Shown here one piece after another: positions 9,246 to 33,935 of a DNA stretch of 64,000 nt (positions are counted from its first letter, which is position 1; every line of letters starts with the position of its first letter). A program made the position numbers and the translations under genes. Source of the DNA: Seriola aureovittata. Taxonomy: Eukaryota > Chordata > Actinopteri > Carangiformes > Carangidae. The stretch is taken from assembly GCF_021018895.1 (NCBI RefSeq), contig NC_079377.1, positions 434,001 through 498,000 of the forward strand, given 5' to 3'. The notes beneath the pieces were generated by a model that made no database searches, was not told where the DNA came from, and saw only the letters and a list, made by a program, of their open reading frames with translations.

Positions 9246-12200
9246 ACTCCAGGTTAACACAGACAGGCATAGTTGGTTGCAACTCCATTTTAAATGTTAG
9301 TTGCTGGCATTTAACAATAAAGCTCAGCATCACATTTTTATCAGCAGCCAGCAACGCAGTTTAGCTTCAGTTTGGGCATAAGCAGCAATCCCACTGCAAT
9401 ATCTCGGGAAATTGCATTGTCTAGTTTCATACAGTTGCTCTAAAAAATAAATAGATTCATGTTTAAAAATTCACTTGAAATAAACACATTCATTCTTAAG
9501 ATGCACTCCAAATAAATACCTATTTTTAAAAATGATTTTAAATTCATGTGTTTCAAATAGTTAAAAAGATTTTAAAAATAGTTTCTGTTGACAAGGTCAA
9601 ATAGCAGTAAAGTCAAGTTAAGGTTCACGGTGGCCAATCAAATGCTTAAGCTGCTTCCTGACTGTGGTCAGGCTAGGGAAGGTGATCAGTCGTAGCTGAG
9701 CACCCGATGAAAGTTTATGTTGAAGTGTGTGGGTAAGAGAGGAGAGAACGCCGTCTGTTTCAGCGAGAGGTCTGAGGCCTGACATGCCTTCCTCATGCCA
9801 ATCTGCCATTCATTGCCCTGGTGAGTCAGATGACTCCCGGACATTTTGTGAGCCACGTCGCGCAATGCTAATTTTTATTATGGTAAACCTCATTGGTCAA
9901 TGCTAAAACTATTAGCGGCCTAAAGGTCTGCTAGCTGCAGTGCTATTTGTCCAATGTAAAATCCTACTGGGTTATCCTAACAGTGTTAATAACTTTGAAA
10001 TCTTGATTGGTAATGGGTTTAAGAAATACTGCTGTGAAGCAGACATTTTCTGACCTTATGGTGTGTGAAAGAAACTGTTGTTCATGCATTTTGAAGTACT
10101 TTTTTTTTCACTATTTCTGTTAACTTCTGCAGCTGGCTAAAATGTATGTTCCTAGTGAATTCCTACTGTTAATGCTAGTATCTCTGCAGTTCATAAGAGT
10201 TGAATTATATTTTAAAGATTCATAGTATTTCTACATTTGATTAAAGTTCAACAATATATTAAAGGTGCACCAGTGACTAGAAAGTTATGGGGTTTTTTTG
10301 TGATTTCTTTTAGGCATTTAAACTGAGTTAATACTGAAAGTATTAGTATCTTGACCTTATTTGTAGGTCAGGTTTTTTTATTTTGTGTTGAGTTAGAGAT
10401 CCCTTAAGACAGACTTAGACTTCGGAGGGAGATTTTGATTCAGATATTTAAGAAGATTTCAGAGATTCCAGAGAGAGATATTTCCAGCACTGGATGGCGA
10501 GCCTAGCCCAAAGAGATATTGAGCCACCTGCTTGCAGTAAGAAAACTGCAAACTAAGGAACACACGTGGTAGGACTGAACCGCACACACACATACTGCTC
10601 CTGCAACAGTATACTCACCTTCAGCTTCAGCTTCATACTAGTTCCACGGTGGGCCTGGAGTGGAACCACACAGTTTATTATTTTAGTTTATTATTTTCAA
10701 CTGATTGGAAAACTTAATTTGTATGTACAGTACATTTTGTACTTACCTTGGGTCCCACCTGTTTATTATTACCTTGACTGGTCAATACAATCACTTAAAC
10801 TTTACAGCAGTGTCCTGTGCTCTATTCTCACTACTGTCATCCACCTTTTTGACAGTTACTGTGTTCTTCTGATATCTGATCCAGTCTCTATAGTTATATA
10901 TTATTGATCATTTCCTCAAATATTACTTCATTGCAGCAAACACAGGTTACACAGAGGAATAATGGCTAATTCTGTTTCTGTCATTCCCTTCAGGAGGCCA
11001 AACAGAATTTTTTGAAAATGATTAACTTTTTTCTTTTTTCTTTAGCTCCAACACAGATATCATTCTAAAGACCTGCATGACTGACAAATGCTGTTTCAAA
11101 TTTGATACTTCAGTCAGTACATTCACATGTAGTACACTGTGTACACAGTATACTCACTGGCGCAGTGTGAATTTCGATAGGGTGGTGTTGCAGACAGTGC
11201 AGGTGCTTCAGTGAAGTGTTACAGTCCTCACAGTATCTTGCTTGTTTAACGAAATAAATGTAGTGCAGTAGAACAATATTTCCCTCTGAAATGGAAGTAT
11301 AAAGTAGCATAAAATGGAACTACTCAGGCAAAGTACAAGTACTTCAAAATTATACTTAGCAGTACTCACTTAATTGTTTTCCACCACTGCTAATACGATA
11401 CCCATTAATACTTAGCCTTATGTGCATATGGATTTTAATATTTTATAATTACCCATAGGAAACCAGTGTAGCATACATACCTGGCCTGGCATCAGTCACA
11501 AGCCATTCAAGAAGTTCATTGTAAGGACATACAAAGTTAGGACCCAAAATTAACACTTTGTTACTCTTCCCACCATCAAACTATCAAATTGATAGGAAAC
11601 AGAGACAAAGGACCCTTCTCTCACAAACAGACCATGCTTTTAGCATGTCAGAGACACAGAACCAGATCAAGGGTCAAAGGGTCAGCTCCAGAGGATCAAC
11701 AAATGGACACCAGGCAACTGGAGAACATAGGCCAAATCTCCAGTTTGTAACAATAAGACTCTGTCTAATGATATTTGATTCCTTTCTTATATAGAACAAG
11801 TAACACCAAAAGAACTGATTATCACTAAGGTGTAAATCCTGGCCTCTCTGTGTCATGCATTAACACACACACACATGCACACACACACCAACCTCCCTTC
11901 CTCTGTCCCTCTTTAGATAAGAGTCATAAACTACAGCCCACATTCCAATCCTGGGTAGTGACCAGCAGAACTCTCTTCACAGACACAGATCTGAGGAAGA
12001 ATATAAATTACATATCTAACTGTTCTGTAACTCATGAGATGTTTCTATGTAATAGTTCAATCCCAAACTTCTATCCTATAGAATGGTTGAAATGTTTTGT
12101 CCGCTTCCTTTATTCTTTCTTTGCCACGTGACCAAGTAACCTTCTTTTTGTCTACATGCACAACCTTTTATTTTTATAAGCCAAGTCAAGACCAACTGAA

Positions 12201-14140
12201 CAAAAAACAACAGGAGTGCCTCAGAGTAATTTTGTGACTTTTAATTATTATCAAGTTTTCCTTTCTGAAGATTTTTGACAACTTTAGAGGCATCTGGTCA
12301 ACGCCAGTCTCCTCTAAAATTATACAGCCAAAGTGAAGAGCATTAGAGTTTATTTTGCATCAACCCGCAAGAGACGCCAGCAGATAACACATCTGACCAC
12401 GACCTCCTGCAGAGAGGCCTACAAGAAATCAAGAGTACCCGAGACAGAAAGTCTCCTGGCAAACTCCACCAGAGCTGAACCGCTGAGACACCGGCAGAAT
12501 CCGTCACCGTGATAACGGAACACGGCCTCCAGGAGAATCCACCTAGATCCCGCGTCTCCAGGGTTACCATGGCAACCACAGCCACCTGGGTTCCAGCCAA
12601 GGCTCTCCAGCTACAGCACAACTCACAGTAGGCCGGTCTTAACACTCTGCTCATGACTGGATTGATGTCGAAATATAGTAATATTTAATTACCAAATCTC
12701 ACATATTCTCTCCCACCATTGCCAACTCATCACACTGGTCATTTCATTATTATTTTCATCTTTATGATTATTACACCTTGCATTTACTCGGTAGATAGTA
12801 TATTAGTTAATAAACTCCTTTATTTGCATCCCAGTTGTAGTCCTGTTGTATTCTTTTGACGTAGACACTGAAGATCTATTGAATTGAGAAGTCATGGCTT
12901 CTGATATGAGATTGATAAATTTGTCAATGAAGTATTTCATTGTTGTCCTCCCAGTGGACTGGTGCCCCCTTTCAACAAGAGCAAATTCTAAATTATGGTG
13001 TTAACGCTACACCAGTGTTGCCAACTACTTTCAATGGAAAGGGAAGTTGAGAAGTTAAATGTCGCTACATGACGTATTACACCAATTAGCATATGCACAA
13101 CGCCATCGAGTGGTATTTTCATTCAGCCTAGTTTCAGTCCTTTAACATTTGCCTTTCTCTGTGCTCACATATACTGTATTTTAATACAGCCAAATTTCCA
13201 ATGAGGTTGTTCTCATTTACATGATTTTCTTATTTCTGTTGTCAGACAACAGAAAAAGTCAGAAACAATGACTGAAAAGCAGCCCATTGAAACTGAAAAA
13301 ACATCTTAAAACATTGCAACATGCATCACAATTTTTAGGAAAAGCTGCTGCGAAATCAGGTAAATCAGGTATTGACACCCCCGTGTCATGTGACATGGAA
13401 ATCAAGCCGCCATCGGCACCACTAATATTTTTTTTCTAATATGTGAAACCTTTATTCTATTTGTTAAAAACATGAAACAATGTTGATTTCACTACTATTT
13501 TCACAACAGACTAGCTCTACACGTCCTCAAACAATGTCCTAACAATGACTTTCTACCCCTATTTTAAAAATGAATGCAGTCAGGTTATTTCTGATACTGT
13601 ACTGTATGTTCTCCCAAAACTCAACTTTAATAAACAGTAGTGTTTCATCAGGGCCTTTAACAACCTCTTAAGCACATGACTTATGCTAATCAAGTCCACC
13701 TTTATCCTGTGTGGATGAAATTAATTAAAGCTGATCCTGAATCTTGTGGGCAGTCGTGCAGACAGAAACACAACCCTCCTTGTTTCTGCATTCCAACACA
13801 TTCTAAGACAAATTCTGACATCTACTGGATTCCCAATTGAACATCATACTACTAAACATGCGCAGTCATGTTTTTATCATTTTAGAAATGTTTCAAAGGT
13901 CAGCTCATTTTAAGTTTTAAAGACACAGAGCATCTTACACGCTTCTATCATCTCACGCCTTGATTGCTGCAACAATTTTCTCATCTAACAGACTGGTGAC
14001 AGGCAGTAGTTTTCTAAAGTTTAGTTTCCACACACATCATTGCATGCGTATAATGTGTACATTATCATAACTGATCTCAGAACAGTGGAAGCTGACTCAA
14101 TGACAGCTTGACAAGCACACTTCATCCGTGTCACAATTGA
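9246..14140. other. Long non-coding stretch, no gene recognised
   Basis: AT-rich, with only short chance ORFs. A block at about 12,160-12,870 is more GC-rich. It ends with AATAAA at 12,809-12,814 shortly before GCATCCCAGTTGTAG, which could be part of an old LTR, but no partner repeat or coding sequence supports this. A short CA run lies at about 11,863-11,888. Confidence 0.5.
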
Positions 14141-14146
14141 GGAGCC

Positions 14147-14387
14147 GCATCCTTCAGAGGACGCAGTCTATGAAGGTGTGTGGCCATTCATAGCCGTTGT
14201 AGACCGCAAAGGCCAAACTGAAACGAGAAGGCCTGGCCTACATTGTGCCAACGTTTTGTCGAGCCACCCAGTGGAGCCTTCGTTGCCCAGGAAAAGAAGG
14301 ATGCATTTGAAGGAGCCTTTGAAATGGAACAGCCTAGTCACACTACTGTGATGCAATTGTCCTTCAAATGTAGCCTCTGAAGGATGC
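14147..14387. mobile_element. Hairpin/MITE-like element with 14-bp inverted repeats
   Basis: GCATCCTTCAGAGG at 14147-14160 is perfectly inverted at 14374-14387 (CCTCTGAAGGATGC). The interior also has partial self-complementarity. The size, about 240 bp, fits a MITE, but no clear target duplication was seen. Confidence 0.55.
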
Positions 14388-14559
14388 TGGACAGAATGCT
14401 GTTCTAAGATCACATGTAAGAAGTGATATCACTTCCTTCTGTATCATTGTGGAAGTGATGTGATGTTTACTTTAACTTTAACTGGTTAAGCACTGCTTGC
14501 CTTGCTTGCCCTGATGGCATGGCATTGGTCTGACCTTTTAGCCAGTATGTGCGATAAAC

Positions 14560-14775
14560 AGCCTTATCTCTGGACATTTTCAAAAGACAGCTGAAAACTC
14601 ACCTGCCCCTAGCTGCCGCATCTCCTACAATCTCCTCCAATCTCTGCCATCCCTATTCTGTCTCGTCTTATTTTCAACAATTTGTTTATTTTGTGTTTCT
14701 TTCCCTGTAAAGCGGCCTTGGGTACCTTGAAAGGCGCTATAAAAATCCAAGTTACTATTATTATTATTATTATTA
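14560..14775 (+). mobile_element. 3' end of a LINE with (ATT)n tail
   Basis: AAAGCGGCCTTGGGTACC and GAAAGGCGCTATAAAAATCC, followed by a TTATTATTATTATTATT tail, is the typical 3' terminus of a common fish LINE. Only the last about 200 bp are present (5' truncated). Confidence 0.65.
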
Positions 14776-14990
14776 AATGGTAAATGGACTGCACTTACAA
14801 TGAAACTTTTCTAGACTTATTTACCACTCAAAGTACTTTACACTATATGCCACATTCACCCATTCATACACACATTTATGCATCTCATACACTCATGGCT
14901 TCAGTTACTTTGCCCAACGACGCATTGAACCTTTGACACTTTAACATACAGACTGGAGGAGCTGCCAATTACTGGAGGACCTGCTTCACA
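14772..14990. repeat. Conserved fish repeat fragment (TAAATGGTAAATGGACTG)
   Basis: Starts TAAATGGTAAATGGACTGCA and continues with ACTCAAAGTACTTTACACTA and CACATTCACCCATTCATACA. I recognise this combination from many teleost genomes. It directly abuts the LINE tail at 14,775. Class uncertain. Confidence 0.55.
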
Positions 14991-16777
14991 CCACAGCAGC
15001 CCCAATGCTTGGGGATTTTAATGGGACGCAGACAGTTAATACTTTTTTTAACATGTCATGTATTTATTTATTTTTATTTACATGGTTTCACCTGTATTGT
15101 CCGTTTTATTTATAATCCCATTTTATTCTGGTGCAGTCTTTTTTGACCTGCACCATTTGTTTTTTTTACTGCTGATTTTCATTTGCTGTCTTCTATGATC
15201 ACCACTGACACAGCAGGACATTTGACCCAACTTTATTCTGCTCTCTTAGCAGGACATGTGCAACTCAATAGACTGTCACATTCACACCTGTCCCCCTGCA
15301 AACAATGGCAGGTGGGAACCAAAACATATCCATACTAAAGGGGTTGTAAATAACCAACTTAAATGTTACATCTACAAATTACATATGAAATAATAAAGTA
15401 CTGCAACTGATAATGAAATTATATAATAAACTCAATGAAATAATATTAATTAATCATATAATAAACTCAAATAATATTGCACCACTTAATAAACAACACA
15501 CATTAATATGGTAAACTTATAATCAAAATAATCTAACCAATAGTGTGTTCATAAACCAAAAGTTTGTTTTATCAACTGCTTAAAAAATTAACTTTGAACC
15601 GCTACTATACAGACAGAGGTGTCCATTCTAGGTACACAGAGCGTGGAAACACAGAGCTTGTGTTCTGCTGCCCTCTACAGACTACTTATATGCTACCTGC
15701 TATTTCTGATAACATGCTGAACCTTCACTTTAATGTGGGAGTCATTCTTACAACTTGTCTTTGTCCATTAACACTGTCAGTCTCCTGACAGGAGCTCTTA
15801 CTGGCATCCATAGTGCCTTCTTCTGTAAGAAACACATACATATACACAAGAAAAAGATACATTCATACTACGCTCATATTACTTTGACATATAGCAGACA
15901 AACCATATCATCAAATTATATCCTCAACTTTAACCCATTTCACATTAAGTTAAGACTTCCATTGTCATCACCATAGAGCAAAGATGAGTAAAGATAAGTA
16001 AGATATATGTAAGTACTACATGAATACAAGTATATTTATGAATATACATTCAAATATACAAATTCAAATTGAGTGTTAAAGTGAGGTCAAATAAAATAGT
16101 AAAATAAATAAATAAAAAAACACTTACCAAATCATTCTACTCCTAAAATGAGGAATCTTAAATTATATAATCACACTCTTATTTTGACATATGATACGTG
16201 CATTATATTGATGTGATATGTTTTTCTAACAGGAGTCTTTTCTTCATATTGTATGAAATGCTGTAGAGAAATATTTGACGGGCTGGTCTTCTTTTAAATT
16301 GAAAAAAATAATGATATAGCAAATACGGCACATAAATCAGCATGGTATTATGTATATACTGTTCTACCAATGATTACAAAGGTATAAGGGAGAAATGTAT
16401 ATTTACCATTTACTTTAAACTGTTGCTTACAATTTTCCAACAGAACTGCAGAAAAATAGAATCTACCTCTTCTATGGAACCATGACCACATGTATGAGAG
16501 TTGCCTCATTTCTAATGTGTCTAATTCCATGCTGCACTACCTTAATGTTTAGGTTGACGGTGAGAGGAAAAATCAAGAATCTTAAAAAGAGCAAAAAAAT
16601 GTTCTTCCCAGGAGCTGTTAATGAATAGATGGAAATAAACACCACACACAGTTGATTATTCTTATTTACAAACATAACTGTTTTTCATTTTTGTAGTAGA
16701 CTTAGATAATCACAATAAATATGACATAAATATCACACTCACCAAGCTCCAACTATACTTCATAAGGTGCCAATTCT
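14991..16777. other. Non-coding stretch, nothing recognised
   Basis: Very AT-rich, with short ORFs lacking any family motif. Runs such as AATAATATTAATTAATCATATAATAAAC near 15,420-15,480 are simple-sequence-like. Confidence 0.5.
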
Positions 16778-16885
16778 GGGGGCGCCTTGGTGGCTCACCT
16801 GGTAGAGCAGGTACCACATGGGTTTAGTTCTAACTGGAGCGGCCATGGGTTCGAGTCTGACCCCTTTGCTGCATGCAAAAAAAAG
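16778..16885 (+). mobile_element. tRNA-derived SINE copy
   Basis: An RNA polymerase III A-box-like segment (GTGGCTCACCTGGTAGAGC at about 16,790) and a B box (GGGTTCGAGTC at about 16,847) are spaced as in a tRNA. They are followed by CCCCTTTGCTGCATGC and an A-rich tail. The cloverleaf acceptor stem does not close, so this is a SINE head rather than a functional tRNA. A second copy lies at 61,302-61,450 on the minus strand. Confidence 0.8.
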
Positions 16886-17321
16886 AGTGAACAAGTCTTT
16901 ACCTCTCCAGTGAGTGTATTAGGACATAAAGCTATATTTTTGTCACTAGGGAACAGAAATGTTCTTTTAGAGGTCCAAACAAGAAGGTACACAAAAGGAA
17001 CCAATGTTCAAAGGTGCTGAACAGTGCTGAACCTAGGCAAGGTTTTAGCTAGGCAACAGCTGGAGTGAAAAGCCTTTGTACTTTTTTAAGTCCATTCCTG
17101 TACTTTAATTTCTTAGTGTGTACCTTCTGCACTGTGGTAAAGGTAGTGCAAAGAATGCTGGGATACTGATAATAAATTACCGTAATCTAAAAGCTATACA
17201 AATGTGGTTTTATGTGCTTATATTGTGACAATATAGTGGTATCTGGTTTGATGATAATTATAGTGTGTGTTACTCAGAGTCCCCTCTGAGGCCACAGGTT
17301 GAACATGCACTAGACCCCTAC

Positions 17322-18393
17322 AGTTCGCCTACAAAGAACATATTGGAGTGGATGATGCCGTCCTTTACATGCTCCACCGGGCCCATTCTTACCTGTATGA
17401 GCCAGGTGGTTACATGAGGATTATGTTCTTTGATTTTTCAAGTGCATTTAACACCATCCAACCCCCCCACTCTAAAAGACAAGCTGGAATGGATGGGGGT
17501 GGATCCCTGCTTCACGTCCTGGATTTGTGGATTACCTGACAAGACGACCACAGTACATCAGGCTGGGTAACTGTGTCTCAGGGACAGTGATGAGCAGCAC
17601 TGGGGCTCCACAGGGAACTGTTCTGGCTCTGTTCCTGTTCACCCTGTATATGGCGGACTTTAAGTACAACTCTTACACATCCAGAAATACTCAGATGACA
17701 CAGCCATTGTGGCGTCTATCAGGAATGGGCAGGAAGTGGAGTACAGGGATCTGACGATGGCCTTCAGTGAATGGAATGACAAGAACTGCCACCTTCTGAA
17801 CACCTCCAAGACCAAGGAGATGGCCATTGACTTTTGGAGGTCTAAGCCCACCCTTCAGCCAGTCAACATTTGAGGGAATGTTGACTGGCTGATGTTGACA
17901 CTTATAAATACCTAGGTGTGCCATCTACCGGAAGGGGCAGAGCTGGCTCTTTTTCCTCAGGGGGCTCAGGTCCTTTGATGTCTGCAGTGAAATGCTGCAC
18001 ATGTTTTATCAGTCAGTGGTGGCCAGTGTACTTTTTTATTTCACAATGTGCTGGGGCAGCAGCATGTCCGACATAAACACAAAGAGACTGGACAAGCTGG
18101 TAAAAAAGGCTGGGTCTGTGCTTGGCAGGAGTCTGGACTCACTCAGGACTGTTGTGGAGAGATGCATGCAATGTAAGATGGAGGCCATCTTGGACAATAC
18201 CAACCACCCTCTCCACAACATTGTGACAGGACAGAGAAGCAGTTACATCTGCAGCAAACGACTAATCTCACTGCGCTGCAGAACAGAGAGGTTCAGAAGA
18301 TCCTTTATTCCCACCGGTATCAAACTATGCAACAACTCACCAAAGGAAGTGGACTAATTTAATTATTATTGTTTATTTATTATTAACTGTTAA

Positions 18394-18396
<3 letters not shown>
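17322..18396 (+). mobile_element. LINE fragment with RT palm and C-terminus (same family as 268 and 8150)
   Basis: Broken frames give FAYKEHIGVDDAVLYMLHRA, the RT motif A in FFDFSSAFNTIQ, and DYLTRRPQYIRLGN. GAPQGTVLALFLFTLY (motif B region) and a YSDDTAI-type motif C near 17,690 follow. The frame 17,992-18,357 is the intact C-terminal end, with FYQSVVASVLFY and NTNHPLHNIVTGQRSSY, and stops at 18,355-18,357. A short non-coding 3' UTR leads into (TATC)n. It is 5' truncated and frameshifted, hence inactive. Confidence 0.9.

Positions 18397-18470
<74 letters not shown>
18397..18470. repeat. (TATC)n 3' tail of the LINE
   Basis: About eighteen perfect TATC units directly after the LINE 3' UTR. 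The same motif in the same relative orientation borders the LINE at 268. Confidence 0.96.
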
Positions 18471-19449
18471 ATGCAGCAGTATAGATTGATATGACAAGTC
18501 ATCACATTATTACACTGGAATAATGCAGTTGATAACAGAAGCAGATATTATATTCATTGTGGTAGATCCAATCTCAAGGAACTTTTAACTGCTGCAAGGA
18601 TTTGTATTGCATCCTGAAATTAATGTAATAATAATAACAATAATAACAATAATGATAACGATAATAATACTACCCTACTTACCCTTGATCTAATATAATC
18701 TCACTATCTGACTCTTATCATACATCATCACATACATCATTGTGACTGCTTCATGTTATTGTCTTTATGTTTATTTATCTTATCTGTTAGCCTTTGTCTT
18801 CTATGTCATCTAATATGTTTTCGTTTTTTATAGCCTGTCACGCTATTTCACCAATAAAAAACAAAAAAACAAAAGGTAAAATACAAAGCACAGGTCTGTA
18901 ACATGGTCTTCAATTATGGAAAGAAGATGTGATAGTCAATATAATGTAGAGCCATGTCCTCAATAAGTTGATATGTCTGTTGTCCCCTTTCATGGATCTA
19001 TTGTCTCTGACATATCAAAGATGGATCAAGTGATCTGATTGGATGCTGAGACTCTCTCAGTCCCTTGTGATTTCTTGTCTGCTGCATCCAACAGGATCAT
19101 CTGTCTGATTCACTTCCCACAGTCTGCATGTCCCAGGAGGAGAGATGTTAGTTTACTATTTTACTACCTGTTACCTGGAATCATGCCAGTTTCATTCACA
19201 TCTTATACACAGTCTACAGTAAATCACTAAGAAACTGCCTGGAAGGCTTGAAAATCTTAAGTGAATATACATACTCTAAGGCCTTTAAGTGAGGTCATTT
19301 TAGGCTGCCATTTTGGATTAGACCTACAAAACATTATTTATTATTTTAGCTTATGTGTATTTGCTTTGTCCTCAAACATCATACTATCTTTATCTGTGAG
19401 CACATCGTGTTCCTTTCAGCCAACATGTTCCCTCTTGAAGCCATGTTAA
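18471..19449. other. Non-coding stretch upstream of macroh2a2
   Basis: AT-rich, with an imperfect ATAATAACAATAATAACAATAATG tract near 18,630-18,670. No gene or recognisable element seen. Confidence 0.5.
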
Positions 19450-20240
19450 GGGGGCGTTTTCACTGAATTTTCCCTCGATTGAATTTTTCCCCTTTGCAGC
19501 ATCAGTAGCACAGAGCCAGCCTCCGTCCAGACTACGTTGTTCCTGCTTGCTCTGTTGGGAAGCAAGATTACGCACAAGGACAGCAAATAAACAGAACCAA
19601 AACAAACCGCGCCGCCTTTCACAGGCGGGATTCATCTTTCTTCCGTGCAGGAGCATCTCGAGCTCGCGTTGATTCACGTCAAAGGAGGTGAAAACAGGTA
19701 GAAACTTGGGAGGGTTTTTCATTTTTCATGCCTGGGCGCATATCCGGAGTGACGGGCACCCTTTACTTTCCACGTCTGATGTGATTACACACATGCAGAG
19801 GGCTGTAGGCTACATGAAAGAAGAAGGGGCGGGCGGGGCTTGTTTAAAAATGGGTTGTTGTGGTTAATGTCTCTATTGTAGGATAACTCACAGAAGTGTG
19901 TACTGAATAATTCTGTTGAGCTAAACGCAGCCGACCTGATGTAGCTAACATTCACAAACAGCTTTACGTCTTTCTCTGATAAAGTAGTGCTTATAAATGA
20001 ATCCACGTCTCTGTGTACGCTAGAGTGGCCGTTTAGGCCTTCAATTTAAATAACATAAAAGTCCGCTCTAATGTCTGCGTAGCTACGTCGAGGAGGTGTT
20101 GCTCGCTTCACTGTAATCGTAGGTTCGGTACAGTAACGTTAGCCTACACGGCCCTGCACACATTCCAGCCTCTGTCCATTGGGCTCATGTGCCGAACAAC
20201 ACACGCACGCATCGTCTTCCTCCACTGTAACGCCAGCAGT
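19450..20240 (+). promoter_or_regulatory. macroh2a2: Candidate macroh2a2 promoter / untranslated first exon region
   Basis: This stretch is visibly richer in CG dinucleotides than its surroundings (for example CCGCGCCGCC near 19,608 and CTCGAGCTCGCG near 19,657). It lies 1-1.7 kb upstream of the first coding exon. A possible donor, AAAACAG|GTAGAA, ends an exon-like block at 19,697. The first coding exon has an acceptor upstream of the ATG, so an untranslated exon must lie upstream and this is the best candidate. No TATA box was identified. This is inference. Confidence 0.45.
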
Positions 20241-21171
20241 GAGCTCCTGCGTTAATTAGTGCATACATGGAAATGAGAAGTGAGTGAAGGCCGCATCTTA
20301 TCACACTGTATACTGCTGGAACTTGTTTACATAAAACCTGAGGGGAAACCTTTCCTTTGACACATCAGCGTTTGGTTTTTAAGAATGAAAAAAGAAAATA
20401 TTTGCCTTCATTAGATTAGGTACGGACGTGATGTATGTTTTTTCTTCTCATAATACAACACTATTCAGTTGGTATACAAACATTTTCAAACACTGCTTAG
20501 CAGATATTGTATTCTGTCAAGCTCAGCTGAGGTCATTGTCACTGTTCATTCAGTGGGTCACTGAGGTTTTACATGATATGCCACAGGTTTCTCTTTACTT
20601 TATCATTCAATTACCTGTTTTGGAGTTAAACATTTGTTAGACTGAATATTTAGAAATGATCTATTTAGTAGTTGGTACAAAAAAGTTGAAAAACTACTGT
20701 GAAAAAAAATGAATGAAATTTACAAATGACTCTGTGAGAGAAACCTAGTTTCCTTAATCTTAATTTCCTTAATATTTCTAATTGGCAAACTCGAGGACTC
20801 GCAACACCAGCAGTGTTGACCACTCATTTGTTTGGCGGTTATACGAAGATATCAGATACATAACATATAAAGCTTCAGTTCTCCTAAATTACAAAAAGTA
20901 AGCAGTTAATTTTCATGTTATTCTTCCAGATTTAGTGGAACTACTTTCTTTCAGAGAAATAGTCCCAATGAAAACTGTCTCCATTGTATTGTGGGGATTA
21001 TCCAGGTTAATAGGGACTATGTTATGGCCATTGTAAATTCTCAGAGACAGATATGTCATATGCTGGAAAAATAAAAACCAAACTAGAACTCTCTGCATGG
21101 ACTGATGTGTATGTAGTTGTGTGCAGTTAGTTCTGTTATTTACTTGCTTTGGTTGTACTCCCTGTGTCCAG
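20241..21171. other. Probable 5' intron of macroh2a2
   Basis: No coding signal or repeat recognised. A pyrimidine-rich run leads to the acceptor TGTGTCCAG at 21,163-21,171. Confidence 0.5.
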
Positions 21172-21177
21172 AGCAGG

Positions 21178-32535
<11,358 letters not shown>

Positions 32536-32871
32536 GGATTCTTGTTTTAGGGATTGTTTTTCTAAGTGTTGTTTGTTGCTGATGGTGTAGATAGGCGATA
32601 TGACAGTAGGGGTTTTGGTTATGTCTTGGTTAACGAGGAAAAAAACAATATTTGTGAGTGGAGTGCTGTTCACATTTCTGTTCCACTGTCCCTTCAAGAG
32701 ATTGCATTCTTTATAGATTAGATATTTCAAATCTGTAAAGTTTGCCATTATGGTTGTTTGTTTCATTGATGTTTTTACATTCCATGTACAAATATAACAG
32801 TTTTTTTCCGGCCTCTGTAGTTTCTGATACAATTAGTTTACTAAAAAACTGTGGTTCTCATTCTGCTTTGA

Positions 32872-32877
32872 AATAAA
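32872..32877 (+). terminator. macroh2a2: Polyadenylation signal AATAAA of macroh2a2
   Basis: First canonical AATAAA after the stop codon, 337 bp downstream, followed by a T-rich/GT-containing stretch. Likely 3' end near 32,890-32,930. Confidence 0.7.
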
Positions 32878-32890
32878 AACTCAGATGTTT

Positions 32891-33634
32891 TACACCAGAG
32901 ATCTGCTCAAACTTTCAACACTTGTTTGTAGTACAGTAAAAAATTATATAATTGATTGGATTAGGAGCATTTAATAGCAGACATTTGTAATTATGCCATA
33001 AACACAAAACACCCTAAGACTAAAAGGAGCCCCAAAACCAACCAGTGAAGTTAGCAGCAAGTCTTAAATAAATCATAATTAATAATCATGCAACTAAACT
33101 ACTAATTAAACTAATTAATTCTTAGCCTTTTAACTCAGGTATGAGAATAAACTCTTCACGGTGTATTTGCGTGTACTTGTGTGCGCGTGTTGATGTGTGG
33201 TTCTTTGTATGTGTGTACATGTCTGGGTGAGGTGTGTGAGGACAACTTTGGTTAAAAACCATTATTGTGAGGTCATTTTGGGTGGTCCTGACAACTTCAA
33301 AGGGCTGTTTGAAGGTTAAAAGGTTAAAAATCCATCACCATCATATGGATATTAACTGTGTTTGTGTCTCAACCTGGTAACACAAGCTTTTTGGAGGCTC
33401 TATGGTAGACAGCTGTACTACCATACACAACAATACTCACACACACATTGACAGAGACCGAAGTAATGCTAAATTAGCTCAAGCAATGACTGAAGATTAG
33501 AAGCAGAAATTGTAAGCTGGAGGTTGAATGGTATGAAATGGTTGAATAAAGAAAAACAAACATTCGCCTGACCTGCACAGTGCACGCTAGCTTGCTACTT
33601 CATCTACACGTTACTTCAGGTTTGCACAGAATTA
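32891..33634. other. Non-coding stretch after macroh2a2
   Basis: AT-rich, then a GTGTG-rich stretch near 33,165-33,240. No gene or element recognised. Confidence 0.5.
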
Positions 33635-33880
33635 TCCAGGTTTCTTCCCTTCATCCTTATTTCTGGAAATATTTTCATCTTTTCAAAGTTTGTTACAATC
33701 TAAGATCGATAATGACTGTTAATGTAACACTAATAAACGGTTAATAGAACACCTGTTAAGCGCAGTTATACATGTAGTTAAAAGTCCCTGTGCTGCTTGT
33801 ATTCCATATCAGCACTCATGGAATGTCTCTCGTCCAATCAAATTACTTGGTCAGAACTAACTGTTGTATAAAATACAATA
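33635..33880 (+). repeat. Dispersed repeat, copy 1 of 2
   Basis: Shares long blocks with 55,010-55,262 in the same orientation: TTCTGGAAATATTTTCATCT, CAAAGTTTGTTA and ATATCAGCACTCATGGAATG. An unclassified element family seen directly as a within-window duplication. Confidence 0.8.
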
Positions 33881-33935
33881 TTGACGATCTCCACCCTGCT
33901 CCACCTGGGGAAGGATGGTTTGAGGTTGGTGTTCA

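Noticed and set aside
10380..10920. Possible gene at the 113-codon plus ORF
   Set aside because: The ORF is hydrophobic and AT-rich with no family resemblance, no splice support and no homologous copy.
12160..12870. Possible solo LTR
   Set aside because: AATAAA and a GC-rich block are suggestive, but no TG...CA ends, target duplication or partner copy were found.
16778..16885. Possible genuine tRNA gene
   Set aside because: A and B boxes are present, but the acceptor stem does not pair and a second copy with a CT-rich tail exists at 61.3 kb. It is a tRNA-derived SINE.
19390..19722. 110-codon minus-strand ORF upstream of macroh2a2
   Set aside because: No recognisable motif. It overlaps the CG-richer presumed promoter, where stop codons are rarer by chance.
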